Shown here: positions 6,954-13,505 of the stretch, piece by piece
Layout: every line of letters begins with the position of its first letter
Numbering within the stretch: the stretch's first letter is position 1
From: JANNOG01 sp050329415
Lineage (GTDB): Bacteria; Actinomycetota; Actinomycetes; Actinomycetales; JBBAYJ01
Assembly: GCA_050329415.1 (NCBI GenBank)
Contig: JBHJOS010000121.1
Coordinates: forward strand, 1 to 21,105
Direction: 5' to 3'
Length of the DNA: 21,105 nt
Notes under the pieces: model-generated
The model's database searches: none
What the model was told of the DNA's origin: nothing
Seen by the model: the letters and a program-made list of their open reading frames with translations, nothing else
Program-made: the position numbers and the translations under genes

Positions 6954-7525
6954 TGCGGCTGATCCTGCTGGGTCCCCCCGGCGCCGGCAAGGGCACCCAG
7001 GCGCGCCGGATCGCCGAGCGCCTCGGGGTGTCGGCGGTCTCCACCGGCGACATCTTCCGGGCGAACGTCGGCGCCGGGACAGAGCTGGGGCGCCGGGCGA
7101 AGCAGTACGTCGATGCCGGCGAGTACGTTCCCGACGACGTGACCAATGCCATGGTCCGGGACCGCCTCGGCGATCCCGACGTCTCCGACGGGTTCCTGCT
7201 CGACGGCTACCCGAGAACCCGGCAGCAGGTGGAGACCCTGGACGGGATGCTGGCCGAGCAGGGGGTGGCCCTGGACCGGGTGGTCGAGCTGGTCGTGGGC
7301 CGGGACGAGCTCGTGGCCCGGCTGCTCAAGCGGGCGCAGCTCGACGGTCGCAGCGATGACACCCCGGAGGTCATCGCGCACCGGCTGGACGTCTACGACG
7401 AGCAGACCGCTCCCCTGGTCGAGGTGTACAGCAGCCGCGGGCTGCTGGTCACCATCGACGGCGTGGGGTCCATGGACGACGTGACCGGGCGGGTGCTCGG
7501 GGCGCTCGACCACCGGGTGTCGTGA
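6953..7525 (+). CDS. adk: Adenylate kinase (short-LID form)
   Basis: 190 residues; catalyses ATP + AMP = 2 ADP in the cytoplasm. The P-loop GPPGAGKGT is at 7-15, the AMP-binding region follows (STGDIFR 30-36), and LLDGYPRT is at 82-89. The LID is the short type: DGRSDDTPEVIAHRLDVYDE (131-150) replaces the roughly 27-residue LID of E. coli-type enzymes, which is normal in actinobacteria. It is coupled to secY upstream (one-base overlap) and to map downstream (GTGA overlap), the standard secY-adk-map order. Confidence 0.97.
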   Translation: MRLILLGPPGAGKGTQARRIAERLGVSAVSTGDIFRANVGAGTELGRRAKQYVDAGEYVPDDVTNAMVRDRLGDPDVSDGFLLDGYPRTRQQVETLDGMLAEQGVALDRVVELVVGRDELVARLLKRAQLDGRSDDTPEVIAHRLDVYDEQTAPLVEVYSSRGLLVTIDGVGSMDDVTGRVLGALDHRVS

Positions 7526-8370
7526 GCACGCTGGCCCCGCTGCGCCCGCGCATCCGTCTCAAGACCCCCGGCGAGGTCCGCCGGATGCGGGCTGCCGGTC
7601 TCGTGGTCCGGCGGGCCCTGGACGCCGTCGAGGCCGCCCTGGCGCCCGGGGTCTCCACCGCCGAGCTGGACGACGTCGCGGCGGGGGTGATCCGAGCGGC
7701 CGGGGCCACGCCCTCCTTCCTGGGGTACGGCACCCCGCCCTTCCCCGGTGTCATCTGCACCTCGGTCAACGACGAGGTGGTCCACGGTGTCCCAGGCCCC
7801 CGCGTCCTCGCCGAGGGCGACCTCGTGGGCGTGGACTGCGGCGCGATCGTCGACGGCTGGCACGGTGACGCCGCCTTCACCGGCGTCGTCGGCGCGTCCG
7901 CGGGGGCGCGCGACACCGCCCTGCTCGACGTGACCAGGGAGGCGCTGTGGCAGGGCATCACTGCCCTGGCGGGCGCCCGCAGGCTGGGTGCGGTCGGCGA
8001 TGCCGTCGACGACCACGTGAGCTCGGCCCCGCACGGTCCGTGGGGCCTGGTCGAGGGCTACACCGGGCACGGCATCGGCCGGCAGATGCACGAGGAGCCC
8101 GAGGTCCTCAACCACCGGGTGCGCGAGCGTGGCCCGCGGGTCCGCCCCGGACTGTGTGTGGCCATCGAGCCGATGGTGACGGCCGGGTCGCCGGAGACCC
8201 GGGAGCTGGACGACCAGTGGACCGTGGCGACCGCCGACGGGTCCCGGGCGGCGCACTTCGAGCACACCGTCGCGGTGCTCGACGACGGCCTGTGGGTGCT
8301 GACGGCCGAGGACGGGGGCGCCGCGGAGCTGCGCCGGCGCGGCGTGCCGGTGTCGGCGCTGGCCGACTGA
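7522..8370 (+). CDS. map: Type I methionine aminopeptidase
   Basis: 282 residues from a GTG overlapping the adk stop. It removes initiator methionine from nascent proteins at the tunnel exit. The dinuclear metal ligands are all visible: D105, D116, H183, E216 and E247, in the contexts GVDCGAIVDGWHGDAA, YTGHGIGRQMHEEP, VAIEPMVT and AHFEHTVAV. Their spacing matches the E. coli enzyme (D97, D108, H171, E204, E235). H88 (VVHGVPG) is the conserved substrate histidine. A hairpin 32 bases after the stop may end the secY-adk-map transcript. Confidence 0.96.
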   Translation: MSTLAPLRPRIRLKTPGEVRRMRAAGLVVRRALDAVEAALAPGVSTAELDDVAAGVIRAAGATPSFLGYGTPPFPGVICTSVNDEVVHGVPGPRVLAEGDLVGVDCGAIVDGWHGDAAFTGVVGASAGARDTALLDVTREALWQGITALAGARRLGAVGDAVDDHVSSAPHGPWGLVEGYTGHGIGRQMHEEPEVLNHRVRERGPRVRPGLCVAIEPMVTAGSPETRELDDQWTVATADGSRAAHFEHTVAVLDDGLWVLTAEDGGAAELRRRGVPVSALAD

Positions 8371-8402
8371 GCGGGCCTGTGCTGCCGGTGTGCGCGAGGC
8401 GC

Positions 8403-8425
8403 GCGACCGGTGCCGTTCCGGTCGC
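8403..8425 (+). terminator. Candidate hairpin terminator after map
   Basis: GCGACCGG, loop TGCCGTT, CCGGTCGC: a perfect 8-bp GC-rich stem 32 bases after the map stop. There is no T-tract, which is common for actinobacterial intrinsic terminators. It would separate the map transcript from the transporter gene that follows. It could also be a pause or processing site. Confidence 0.45.
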
Positions 8426-8488
8426 CGTCCGGCGCCGCGCCCACCGTGTCAGCGCGCACCCACCTTCCTTCGCCCGGGTGGTTGCCGT

Positions 8489-8508
8489 GTGCAAGTTGCA
8501 CGGTGCAA
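8489..8508 (+). promoter_or_regulatory. Three-half-site palindromic operator upstream of the EamA gene
   Basis: GTGCAA-g-TTGCAC-g-GTGCAA: three 6-bp half-sites with single-base spacers, so that the middle one pairs as a perfect inverted repeat with each neighbour. Such dyads are typical of dimeric TetR- or MarR-type repressors. It lies 79 bases before the transporter start. A weak promoter could overlap it (TTGCCG 8482-8487, AACGAT 8507-8512). No regulator gene is adjacent, so the regulator would be encoded elsewhere. Confidence 0.5.
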
Positions 8509-8587
8509 CGATCGCTGGGAGCACGGCGGGGATCGGCGTCGATCTCGCCCTTCCCGCGGGGCACGCGGTGAGACGGACGCGGGTCCC

Positions 8588-9514
8588 GTGACCGGCCCTC
8601 GCGGCGGGGCCGCGCTCCTCGTCGGCGCCGCCGTGCTGTGGGGGACGGCAGGGACGGTGGCTGCGCTGGGGGCACCGGGGGAGGATCCGGCGTCGATCGC
8701 GGCGGTGCGTCTCGTCGGGGGCGGCCTTGTGTTGGCTGCAGCGGCGGGACCGGCGACCCTGTCGGTCGGCCGGGCCGTCGTCCGGGGCGTCGCGGGCTGC
8801 CGGGTCCTGTGGTGGGCGGCCGCCGCGATCACCGCCGTGGTCGGATATCAAGTGTTCTTCTTCGAGGCGGTCGCGTCGGTCGGCGTGGCCCGAGGCACGC
8901 TGGTGGCGCTCGGCAGTGCCCCGCTGATCACCGGGGTGCTGTCGTGGGTCGTCACGCAGCGGGCGCCGGGGTGGCGGTGGGCCGGCGCCACCGCGGTGGC
9001 CGGCGCCGGCCTCGTCCTGCTGGTCGGGGTCGGCGGTGGCGGGATCCTCTCGGCGTGGTCGGCCGTCGCCGCCGGCGCCTGCTACGCGGTCTACGCGGTC
9101 GGCTCGGCGACTCTGATCCGGGCAGGCCTGCCGTCGGCCGGTGTGATGGGGCTGCTCTTCGGCGGGGGGGCCGTGATTCTGCTGCCGGTGCTCGTCGCGG
9201 TCCCGCCGACGTGGGTGGTGTCGGTGCCCGGGGCGGTGGCGGCGGGTTACCTGGCGACCGCCACGCTCGCGGCGGCCTACCTGCTGTTCGGTCTCGCCCT
9301 GCGTCGGATCGCTGCGGCCCAGGCGGCGACCCTGTCCCTGGCCGAGCCGGCGACGGCCGCCCTGCTCGGCGTCGTCGTGCTCGGGGAGTCGCTCCCCACG
9401 GTCGGCTGGCTCGGAATCGCGCTCCTCGGGATCGGGCTGGTGGCCGCCTCGTGGGGCGGACGACCACGGGTCCGGCATCTCGTCACGCCGGCCGCGGACG
9501 AGCTGCCCCGGTGA
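8588..9514 (+). CDS. EamA/DMT-family transporter
   Basis: 308 residues from GTG 8588, with about ten hydrophobic spans in two repeats, the EamA (drug/metabolite transporter, DUF6) architecture. The first repeat opens GAALLVGAAVLWGTAGTVAAL and includes GYQVFFFEAVASVGVARGTLVALGSAPLITGVLSW; the second ends in LAEPATAALLGVVVLGESL with GWLGIALLGIGLVAAS. Family members export amino acids, metabolites or drugs; the substrate here cannot be told. The frame is open to 8390, but that part is Arg/Pro-rich and non-membrane. No good Shine-Dalgarno sequence precedes the GTG. The gene sits between map and infA, which usually adjoin, and a dyad operator lies upstream, suggesting an independently regulated insertion. 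Confidence 0.88.
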   Translation: MTGPRGGAALLVGAAVLWGTAGTVAALGAPGEDPASIAAVRLVGGGLVLAAAAGPATLSVGRAVVRGVAGCRVLWWAAAAITAVVGYQVFFFEAVASVGVARGTLVALGSAPLITGVLSWVVTQRAPGWRWAGATAVAGAGLVLLVGVGGGGILSAWSAVAAGACYAVYAVGSATLIRAGLPSAGVMGLLFGGGAVILLPVLVAVPPTWVVSVPGAVAAGYLATATLAAAYLLFGLALRRIAAAQAATLSLAEPATAALLGVVVLGESLPTVGWLGIALLGIGLVAASWGGRPRVRHLVTPAADELPR

Positions 9515-9596
9515 CTTCTCCGTCGTGGCGGACGTCGGCCTCGTCTGGGGAGCGGGCATCGGCGGCGGCAGATTTCCCCTGGTCGGCTCAGTGACG

Positions 9597-9602
9597 TATG
9601 AT
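9597..9602 (+). promoter_or_regulatory. Candidate infA operon promoter (-10 box)
   Basis: TATGAT differs from the consensus -10 at one position and lies 81 bases after the transporter stop, in the 231-base gap before infA. The -35 is weak (TTTCCC at about 9573-9578, 18-base spacer). Transcription would start near 9609 and give a leader of about 137 bases. It probably drives infA-rpmJ-rpsM-rpsK-rpsD-rpoA-rplQ. Confidence 0.55.
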
Positions 9603-9627
9603 TCCCGGTCGGCACACGTATCTTCTT

Positions 9628-9726
9628 CGTCCCGTTCGCCCCCGCGGCTGGTCCGGGTGAACGGGATGCGTCACGCGTGCGCTGGATCACACACGACATG
9701 ATCGACTGGACGCTCCTGCGGGAGCG
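9628..9726 (+). promoter_or_regulatory. Structured 5' leader of infA (two hairpins)
   Basis: Hairpin 1 pairs 9628-9641 with 9655-9668: 14 consecutive pairs, two of them G-U, around a 13-base loop. The core is TCCCGTTC (9630-9637) with GAACGGGA (9659-9666). Hairpin 2 is CGCTCC (9711-9716), loop TGCG, GGAGCG (9721-9726), ending 12 bases before the GGAGG ribosome binding site at 9739-9743. Both lie downstream of the candidate promoter at 9597. An RNA control element for infA or the whole operon is possible; no known class was recognised. Confidence 0.5.
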
Positions 9727-9745
9727 ACGACGGGTAGCGGAGGAC

Positions 9746-9967
9746 ATGCCGAAGAAGGACGGCGTCATCGAGATCGAGGGCACGGTGGTCGAGGCTCTGC
9801 CGAACGCGATGTTCCGGGTGGAGCTGAGCAACGGCCACAAGGTGCTCGCCCACATCTCGGGCAAGATGCGCCAGCACTACATCCGGATCCTCCCCGAGGA
9901 CCGCGTGGTGGTGGAGTTGAGCCCGTACGACCTGTCCCGCGGTCGGATCGTCTACCGCTACAAGTGA
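9746..9967 (+). CDS. infA: Translation initiation factor IF-1
   Basis: 73 residues, the canonical length. The S1/OB-fold signature is complete: MPKKDGVIEIEGTVVEALPNAMFRVELSNGHKVLAHISGKMR, then RILPEDRVVVELSPYDLSRGRIVYRYK at the end. IF1 binds the 30S A site and helps IF2 and IF3 select initiator tRNA. ATG 9746 follows GGAGG (9739-9743) closely. The frame is open to 9677, but that part has no homology. It is the first gene of the alpha-operon block (infA-rpmJ-rpsM-rpsK-rpsD-rpoA-rplQ). Confidence 0.98.
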   Translation: MPKKDGVIEIEGTVVEALPNAMFRVELSNGHKVLAHISGKMRQHYIRILPEDRVVVELSPYDLSRGRIVYRYK

Positions 9968-9998
9968 TCGACCCGCCTGGATCGAGGGAGCCACGGCC

Positions 9999-10112
9999 AT
10001 GAAGGTCAAGCCGAGCGTCAAGCGGATCTGCGACAACTGCCGAATCATCCGCCGGCACAGCCGTGTCATGGTGATCTGCACCAACCTGCGCCACAAGCAG
10101 CGCCAGGGCTGA
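9999..10112 (+). CDS. rpmJ: 50S ribosomal protein L36, zinc-binding (C+)
   Basis: 37 residues, MKVKPSVKRICDNC...RQG, with zinc ligands C11, C14, C27 and H32, the standard C+ L36. L36 is the smallest 50S protein and stabilises 23S rRNA near the L7/L12 base. ATG 9999 follows GAGGGAG (9984-9990). The gene lies 31 bases after infA, as in most actinobacteria, and a hairpin-rich 150-base gap separates it from rpsM. Confidence 0.97.
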   Translation: MKVKPSVKRICDNCRIIRRHSRVMVICTNLRHKQRQG

Positions 10113-10151
10113 TCACCTGCGTCATCGCACCACCCATCGCGTCACCCGCCC

Positions 10152-10224
10152 CCGGGACGGTCCGCCGTCCCGGACGACACCCCTGGTCGGAGGCCGGGGA
10201 CCGGACCGCACCGCGGTCCCGACC
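10152..10224 (+). promoter_or_regulatory. Hairpin-rich leader between rpmJ and rpsM
   Basis: The 150-base gap has two strong foldable segments. The first is CCGGGACGG (10152-10160), loop TCCG, CCGTCCCGG (10165-10173), a perfect 9-bp stem with a tetraloop. The second has GGACCG (10203-10208) pairing CGGTCC (10214-10219), with alternative outer pairings GGGACC/GGTCCC (10197-10202, 10215-10220) and GGTCGG/CCGACC (10185-10190, 10219-10224). No T-tract or convincing promoter was seen. It may be an attenuator, a processing site or a translational operator for rpsM-rpsK-rpsD. Confidence 0.5.
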
Positions 10225-10262
10225 GGTGACGCCCCAGACCTCCGTCGACGGAAAGGCAGCAC

Positions 10263-10643
10263 ATGGCACGGCTCGTCGGAGTCGACCTTCCCCGCGAGAA
10301 GCGGGTCGAGGTCGCCCTGACCTATGTCTTCGGCGTCGGCCGCACGCGATCGCACGAGACGCTCGCGGCCACCGGCGTGAACCCGGACACCCGGGTGCGC
10401 GACCTCACCGAGGAGGAACTGGTCGCCCTGCGCGACCACATCCAGGCGAACTACCGCGTCGAGGGTGACCTGCGACGTGAGGTCGCCGCCGACATCCGCC
10501 GCAAGGTCGAGATCGGGAACTACGAGGGGCTGCGTCACCGCCGCCACCTCCCGGTCCGCGGCCAGCGCACGAAGACCAACGCCCGTACCCGCAAGGGCCC
10601 CAAGAAGACCGTCGCCGGCAAGAAGAAGCCCGGTAGGAAGTAA
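10263..10643 (+). CDS. rpsM: 30S ribosomal protein S13
   Basis: 126 residues opening MARLVGVDLPREKRVEVALTY, with the helix-hairpin segment YVFGVGRTRSHETL, the central REVAADIRRKVEIGNYEGLRHRR and the basic C-terminal tail RTKTNARTRKGPKKTVAGKKK. S13 sits at the 30S head, bridges to L5 in the 50S and contacts P-site tRNA through its tail. ATG 10263 is preceded by GGAAAGG. It begins the rpsM-rpsK-rpsD group after a structured gap. Confidence 0.98.
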   Translation: MARLVGVDLPREKRVEVALTYVFGVGRTRSHETLAATGVNPDTRVRDLTEEELVALRDHIQANYRVEGDLRREVAADIRRKVEIGNYEGLRHRRHLPVRGQRTKTNARTRKGPKKTVAGKKKPGRK

Positions 10644-10657
10644 GGACCAGCCGCCGC

Positions 10658-11065
10658 ATGCCACCCAAGTCCCGCACATCGAGCGTCTCACGCAAGCCGC
10701 GCCGCAAGGAGCGGAAGAACGTCAGCGTGGGAGTCGCGCACATCAAGTCGACGTTCAACAACACCATCGTGTCCATCACCGACCCGTCGGGCGCCGTCAT
10801 CGCCTGGGCGTCGTCGGGCCAGGTCGGGTTCAAGGGGTCGCGCAAGTCGACCCCCTACGCCGCCCAGCAGGCCGCCGAGGCGGCTGCGCGTCGTGCCCAG
10901 GAGCACGGCATGCGCAAGGTGGACGTCCTCGTCAAGGGTCCCGGCTCCGGACGGGAGACCGCGATTCGCTCGTTGACCGCCGCCGGTCTCGAGGTCGGGT
11001 CGATCGCCGACGTCACGCCGCAGCCGCACAACGGCTGCCGCCCGCCGAAGCGCCGCCGGGTCTGA
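10658..11065 (+). CDS. rpsK: 30S ribosomal protein S11
   Basis: 135 residues. After the basic N-tail (KPRRKERKNVSVG) come the S11 signatures: VGVAHIKSTFNNTIVSITD, GFKGSRKSTPYAAQQAAE, VLVKGPGSGRETAIRSL and the invariant C-terminus HNGCRPPKRRRV. S11 lies in the 30S platform by the mRNA exit. ATG 10658 follows AAGGA at the rpsM stop by 11 bases. The conserved HNGCRPP end is where S11 carries isoaspartate in some bacteria. Confidence 0.98.
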   Translation: MPPKSRTSSVSRKPRRKERKNVSVGVAHIKSTFNNTIVSITDPSGAVIAWASSGQVGFKGSRKSTPYAAQQAAEAAARRAQEHGMRKVDVLVKGPGSGRETAIRSLTAAGLEVGSIADVTPQPHNGCRPPKRRRV

Positions 11066-11080
11066 GGGAGGAGGAGACTC

Positions 11081-11707
11081 ATGGCTCGTTACACGGGTGC
11101 CGACTGCAAGCGCTGCCGGCGCGAGAAGACCAAGCTCTTCCTCAAGGGCGCGAAGTGCGACTCACCGAAGTGCCCCATCGAGATCCGCCCCTATCCGCCG
11201 GGCGAGCACGGCCGGGCGCGCACCAAGGAGAGCGAATACCTGCTCCAGATGCGCGAGAAGCAGAAGATGGCCCGCATCTACGGCGTCCTCGAGAAGCAGT
11301 TCCGCTCGTACTACGAGGAGGCGTCGCGCCGGTCCGGCAAGACCGGTGACAACCTCCTGGCGATGCTGGAGTCGCGCCTCGACAACGTGGTCTACCGGGC
11401 CGGGTTCGCCAAGAGCCGCGACATGGCCCGTCAGCTCGTCCGTCACGGCCACTTCATCGTCAACGGCCGCAAGGTCGACATCCCCAGCTACCAGGTGCAG
11501 GCCAGGGACATCGTCCAGGTCAGGCCGAAGAGCGTCGAGATGACGCCGTTCGTCGTGGCCCGGGCGGAGGCGGGCGACAAGACCGTGCCGGCCTGGCTCA
11601 CCGCGGTGCCCGACCAGATGCGGGTCATCGTGCACGGCTCGCCGCAGCGTGGCGCCATCGACACCCAGGTGCAGGAGCAGCTGGTCGTCGAGCTGTACTC
11701 CAAGTAG
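11081..11707 (+). CDS. rpsD: 30S ribosomal protein S4, zinc-binding (C+)
   Basis: 208 residues with zinc ligands C9, C12, C26 and C31 (CKRC...CDSPKC), the same positions as in Thermus S4. It has EHGRARTKESEYLLQMREKQKMARIYGVLEKQF and the S4 RNA-binding domain LESRLDNVVYRAGFAKSRDMARQLVRHGHFIVNG (about 91-130). S4 is a primary 16S assembly protein, and in E. coli it is the translational repressor of the alpha operon. The start has a strong site, GGGAGGAGGAG (11066-11076). A large hairpin follows before rpoA. Confidence 0.98.
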   Translation: MARYTGADCKRCRREKTKLFLKGAKCDSPKCPIEIRPYPPGEHGRARTKESEYLLQMREKQKMARIYGVLEKQFRSYYEEASRRSGKTGDNLLAMLESRLDNVVYRAGFAKSRDMARQLVRHGHFIVNGRKVDIPSYQVQARDIVQVRPKSVEMTPFVVARAEAGDKTVPAWLTAVPDQMRVIVHGSPQRGAIDTQVQEQLVVELYSK

Positions 11708-11726
11708 CCCTCGACCCACGCACGAC

Positions 11727-11762
11727 CGATCCCGCCCGGGCCGGCAGTCCCGGGCGGGATCG
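11727..11762 (+). terminator. 14-bp perfect hairpin between rpsD and rpoA (terminator or attenuator)
   Basis: CGATCCCGCCCGGG (11727-11740), loop CCGGCAGT, CCCGGGCGGGATCG (11749-11762): 14 uninterrupted base pairs beginning 19 bases after the rpsD stop. There is no T-tract after it. A full terminator here would require a separate rpoA promoter. It may instead attenuate read-through or protect the upstream mRNA end. Confidence 0.65.
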
Positions 11763-11764
11763 TC

Positions 11765-11780
11765 GGCCGAGCGATCGGCC
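11765..11780 (+). repeat. GNRA-capped hairpin upstream of rpoA
   Basis: GGCCGA, loop GCGA, TCGGCC: a perfect 6-bp stem closed by a GNRA-type tetraloop, two bases after the larger hairpin. The rest of the 160-base gap has a weak AT-containing patch (CATATAGC, 11834-11841) that could be a poor -10 box for rpoA, and the binding site GGAAGG (11853-11858). Confidence 0.45.
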
Positions 11781-11867
11781 CGGCACCGGCGGCGGACCGA
11801 GCCCGTCGGGGCCACTGCCGGTTCGCGGGTCGTCATATAGCGGGCGCCCGTGGGAAGGACATGCACC

Positions 11868-12908
11868 GTGCTCATCGCCCAGCGCCCATCCCTCACCGAA
11901 GAGGTCGTCAGTGACCTCCGCTCGCGGTTCGTCATCGAGCCGCTTGAGCCCGGCTTCGGTTACACCATCGGCAACAGTCTCCGGCGCACCCTGCTGTCGT
12001 CCATTCCTGGTGCGGCGGTCACCAGCCTCCGCATCGACGGGGTGCTCCACGAGTTCTCGACCGTCCCCGGGGTCACCGAGGACGTCACCGACATCATTCT
12101 CAACCTCAAGGAGCTCGTCGTCTCCAGCGAGTTCGACGAGCCAGTCGCCATGTACCTGCGCAAGCAGGGTCCGGGGCTCGTCACCGCGGGCGACATCAAC
12201 CCGCCCACCGGCGTCGTGGTCCACAACCCGGACCTCGTCATCGCGACCCTGAACGACAAGGGGCGCCTGGAGATCGAGTTCACCGTCGAGCGCGGCCGGG
12301 GGTACGTCTCGGCCGCCCAGAACAAGTCGGGTGAGGCCGAGATCGGACGCATCCCCGTCGACTCCATCTACTCCCCGGTCAGGCGGGTGACCTACCGGGT
12401 GGAGGCGACCCGTGTCGAGCAGCGGACCGACTTCGACCGGTTGATCGTCGACGTCGAGAGCAAGCCCTCGATGCTGCCGCGTGACGCCATGGCCAGCGCG
12501 GGCAAGACCCTCGTCGAGCTGTTCGGCCTGGCCCGTGAGCTCAACGTCGACGCCGAGGGCATCGACATCGGCCCGTCGCCGAACGACGCTGCCCTGGCCG
12601 CGGACCTGGCGCTGCCGATCGAGGACCTCGACCTCACCGTTCGTTCCTACAACTGCCTCAAGCGCGAGGGCATCCACACCGTCGGCGAGCTCGTCGGCCG
12701 CAGCGAGGCGGACCTGCTCGACATCCGGAACTTCGGGGCCAAGTCGATCGACGAGGTCAAGGCCAAGCTCGCCAACCTCGGCCTGTCCCTCAAGGACAGC
12801 CCGCCCGGGTTCGACCCGAGTTCCGTCATCGCGTCGTTCAGCGACAACGAGACGTTCTCGGACGGTGACGACGACGACACGTCGGCAGTCGAGGACGAGC
12901 AGCTGTGA
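11868..12908 (+). CDS. rpoA: DNA-directed RNA polymerase subunit alpha
   Basis: 346 residues from GTG 11868 (MLIAQRPSLTEEVV), the typical actinobacterial start, nine bases after GGAAGG; an upstream in-frame GTG at 11850 adds only six residues. The N-terminal dimerisation domain is clear (RFVIEPLEPGFGYTIGNSLRRTLLSSIPG). The C-terminal domain is also clear (SYNCLKREGIHTVGELVGRSEADLLDIRNFGAKSIDEVKAKL, about 262-303), which binds UP elements and activators. The acidic tail (FSDGDDDDTSAVEDEQL) is normal. Alpha scaffolds assembly of the polymerase. Confidence 0.98.
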   Translation: MLIAQRPSLTEEVVSDLRSRFVIEPLEPGFGYTIGNSLRRTLLSSIPGAAVTSLRIDGVLHEFSTVPGVTEDVTDIILNLKELVVSSEFDEPVAMYLRKQGPGLVTAGDINPPTGVVVHNPDLVIATLNDKGRLEIEFTVERGRGYVSAAQNKSGEAEIGRIPVDSIYSPVRRVTYRVEATRVEQRTDFDRLIVDVESKPSMLPRDAMASAGKTLVELFGLARELNVDAEGIDIGPSPNDAALAADLALPIEDLDLTVRSYNCLKREGIHTVGELVGRSEADLLDIRNFGAKSIDEVKAKLANLGLSLKDSPPGFDPSSVIASFSDNETFSDGDDDDTSAVEDEQL

Positions 12909-12941
12909 TGAGACCGACCGACTCGACGGGAGTGCACTGAC

Positions 12942-13505
12942 ATGCCCAGCCCCACGAAGGGACCGCGGCTCGGCGGCGGACCGGCGCACGAGCGGCTGAT
13001 GCTCGCCAACCTGGCGACGTCGCTGTTCGCCCACCGGCGGATCACGACGACCGAGGCGAAGGCGAAGCGGCTGCGTCCGCTGGCCGAGCGGATGGTGACC
13101 TTCGCCAAGCGGGGTGACCTGCACGCCCGGCGCCGCGTCATGACGGTCATCCGGGACAAGGGGGTGGTGCACGAGCTCTTCACGGAGATCGCGCCGCTGG
13201 TCGCGGACCGTCCCGGCGGGTACACCAGGATCACCAAGATCGGGCCGCGCAAGGGCGACAATGCGCCGATGGCGGTCATCGAGCTCGTGCTGGAGCCGTA
13301 CAGCCCCAAGCAGGCCACGGTGAAGGAGGCCGAGGCGGCCACGGCGCGGGCGGCGCGTGGGACCCGGGCCCCGGCTGGGGGCACGGCCGCCGACGAGACC
13401 CCGGTCGAGGCTTCGACGGCCGACACCCCGGCCGACACCCCGGCCGATGAATCAGCGGCGGGCCCCGCCGGCGCCGAGGGCGAGGCCGTCGAGGCGAAGG
13501 CCTGA
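12942..13505 (+). CDS. rplQ: 50S ribosomal protein L17 with long Ala/Pro-rich tail
   Basis: 187 residues. The L17 core (about 1-120) is typical: MPSPTKGPRLGGGPAHERLMLANLATSLF, HRRITTTEAKAKRLRPLAERM and the C-terminal GGYTRITKIGPRKGDNAPMAVIELV. L17 lines the polypeptide exit region. Residues from about 125 to 187 are a low-complexity Ala/Thr/Pro/Asp tail. Its DNA includes a 12-bp tandem repeat (GCCGACACCCCG at 13419-13430 and 13431-13442), read as ADTPADTP. The truA frame begins inside this tail, so the two genes overlap. GGGAG upstream of ATG 12942 is the likely binding site. Confidence 0.97.
   Translation: MPSPTKGPRLGGGPAHERLMLANLATSLFAHRRITTTEAKAKRLRPLAERMVTFAKRGDLHARRRVMTVIRDKGVVHELFTEIAPLVADRPGGYTRITKIGPRKGDNAPMAVIELVLEPYSPKQATVKEAEAATARAARGTRAPAGGTAADETPVEASTADTPADTPADESAAGPAGAEGEAVEAKA

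Noticed and set aside
8390..8587. N-terminal extension of the EamA protein to the full open frame
   Set aside because: The added 66 residues are Arg/Pro-rich, non-hydrophobic and would run across the operator dyad; membrane-protein homology begins just after GTG 8588.
8371..8587. Small gene or riboswitch in the map-EamA gap
   Set aside because: No start with a binding site and a sensible frame was found. The gap is better explained by a hairpin (8403-8425), the dyad (8489-8508) and a weak promoter.
8108..9559. Minus-strand open frame of 483 codons opposite the EamA gene
   Set aside because: The plus strand encodes a clear ten-span transporter; the minus translation is Arg/Pro/Gly/Asp-rich with no domain.
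11625..13172. Minus-strand open frame of 515 codons across rpoA
   Set aside because: It lies fully opposite rpoA, rpsD end and rplQ. Such frames arise in high-GC DNA as the mirror of codon bias; the translation is Asp/Arg/Val/Gly-rich with no recognisable domain.
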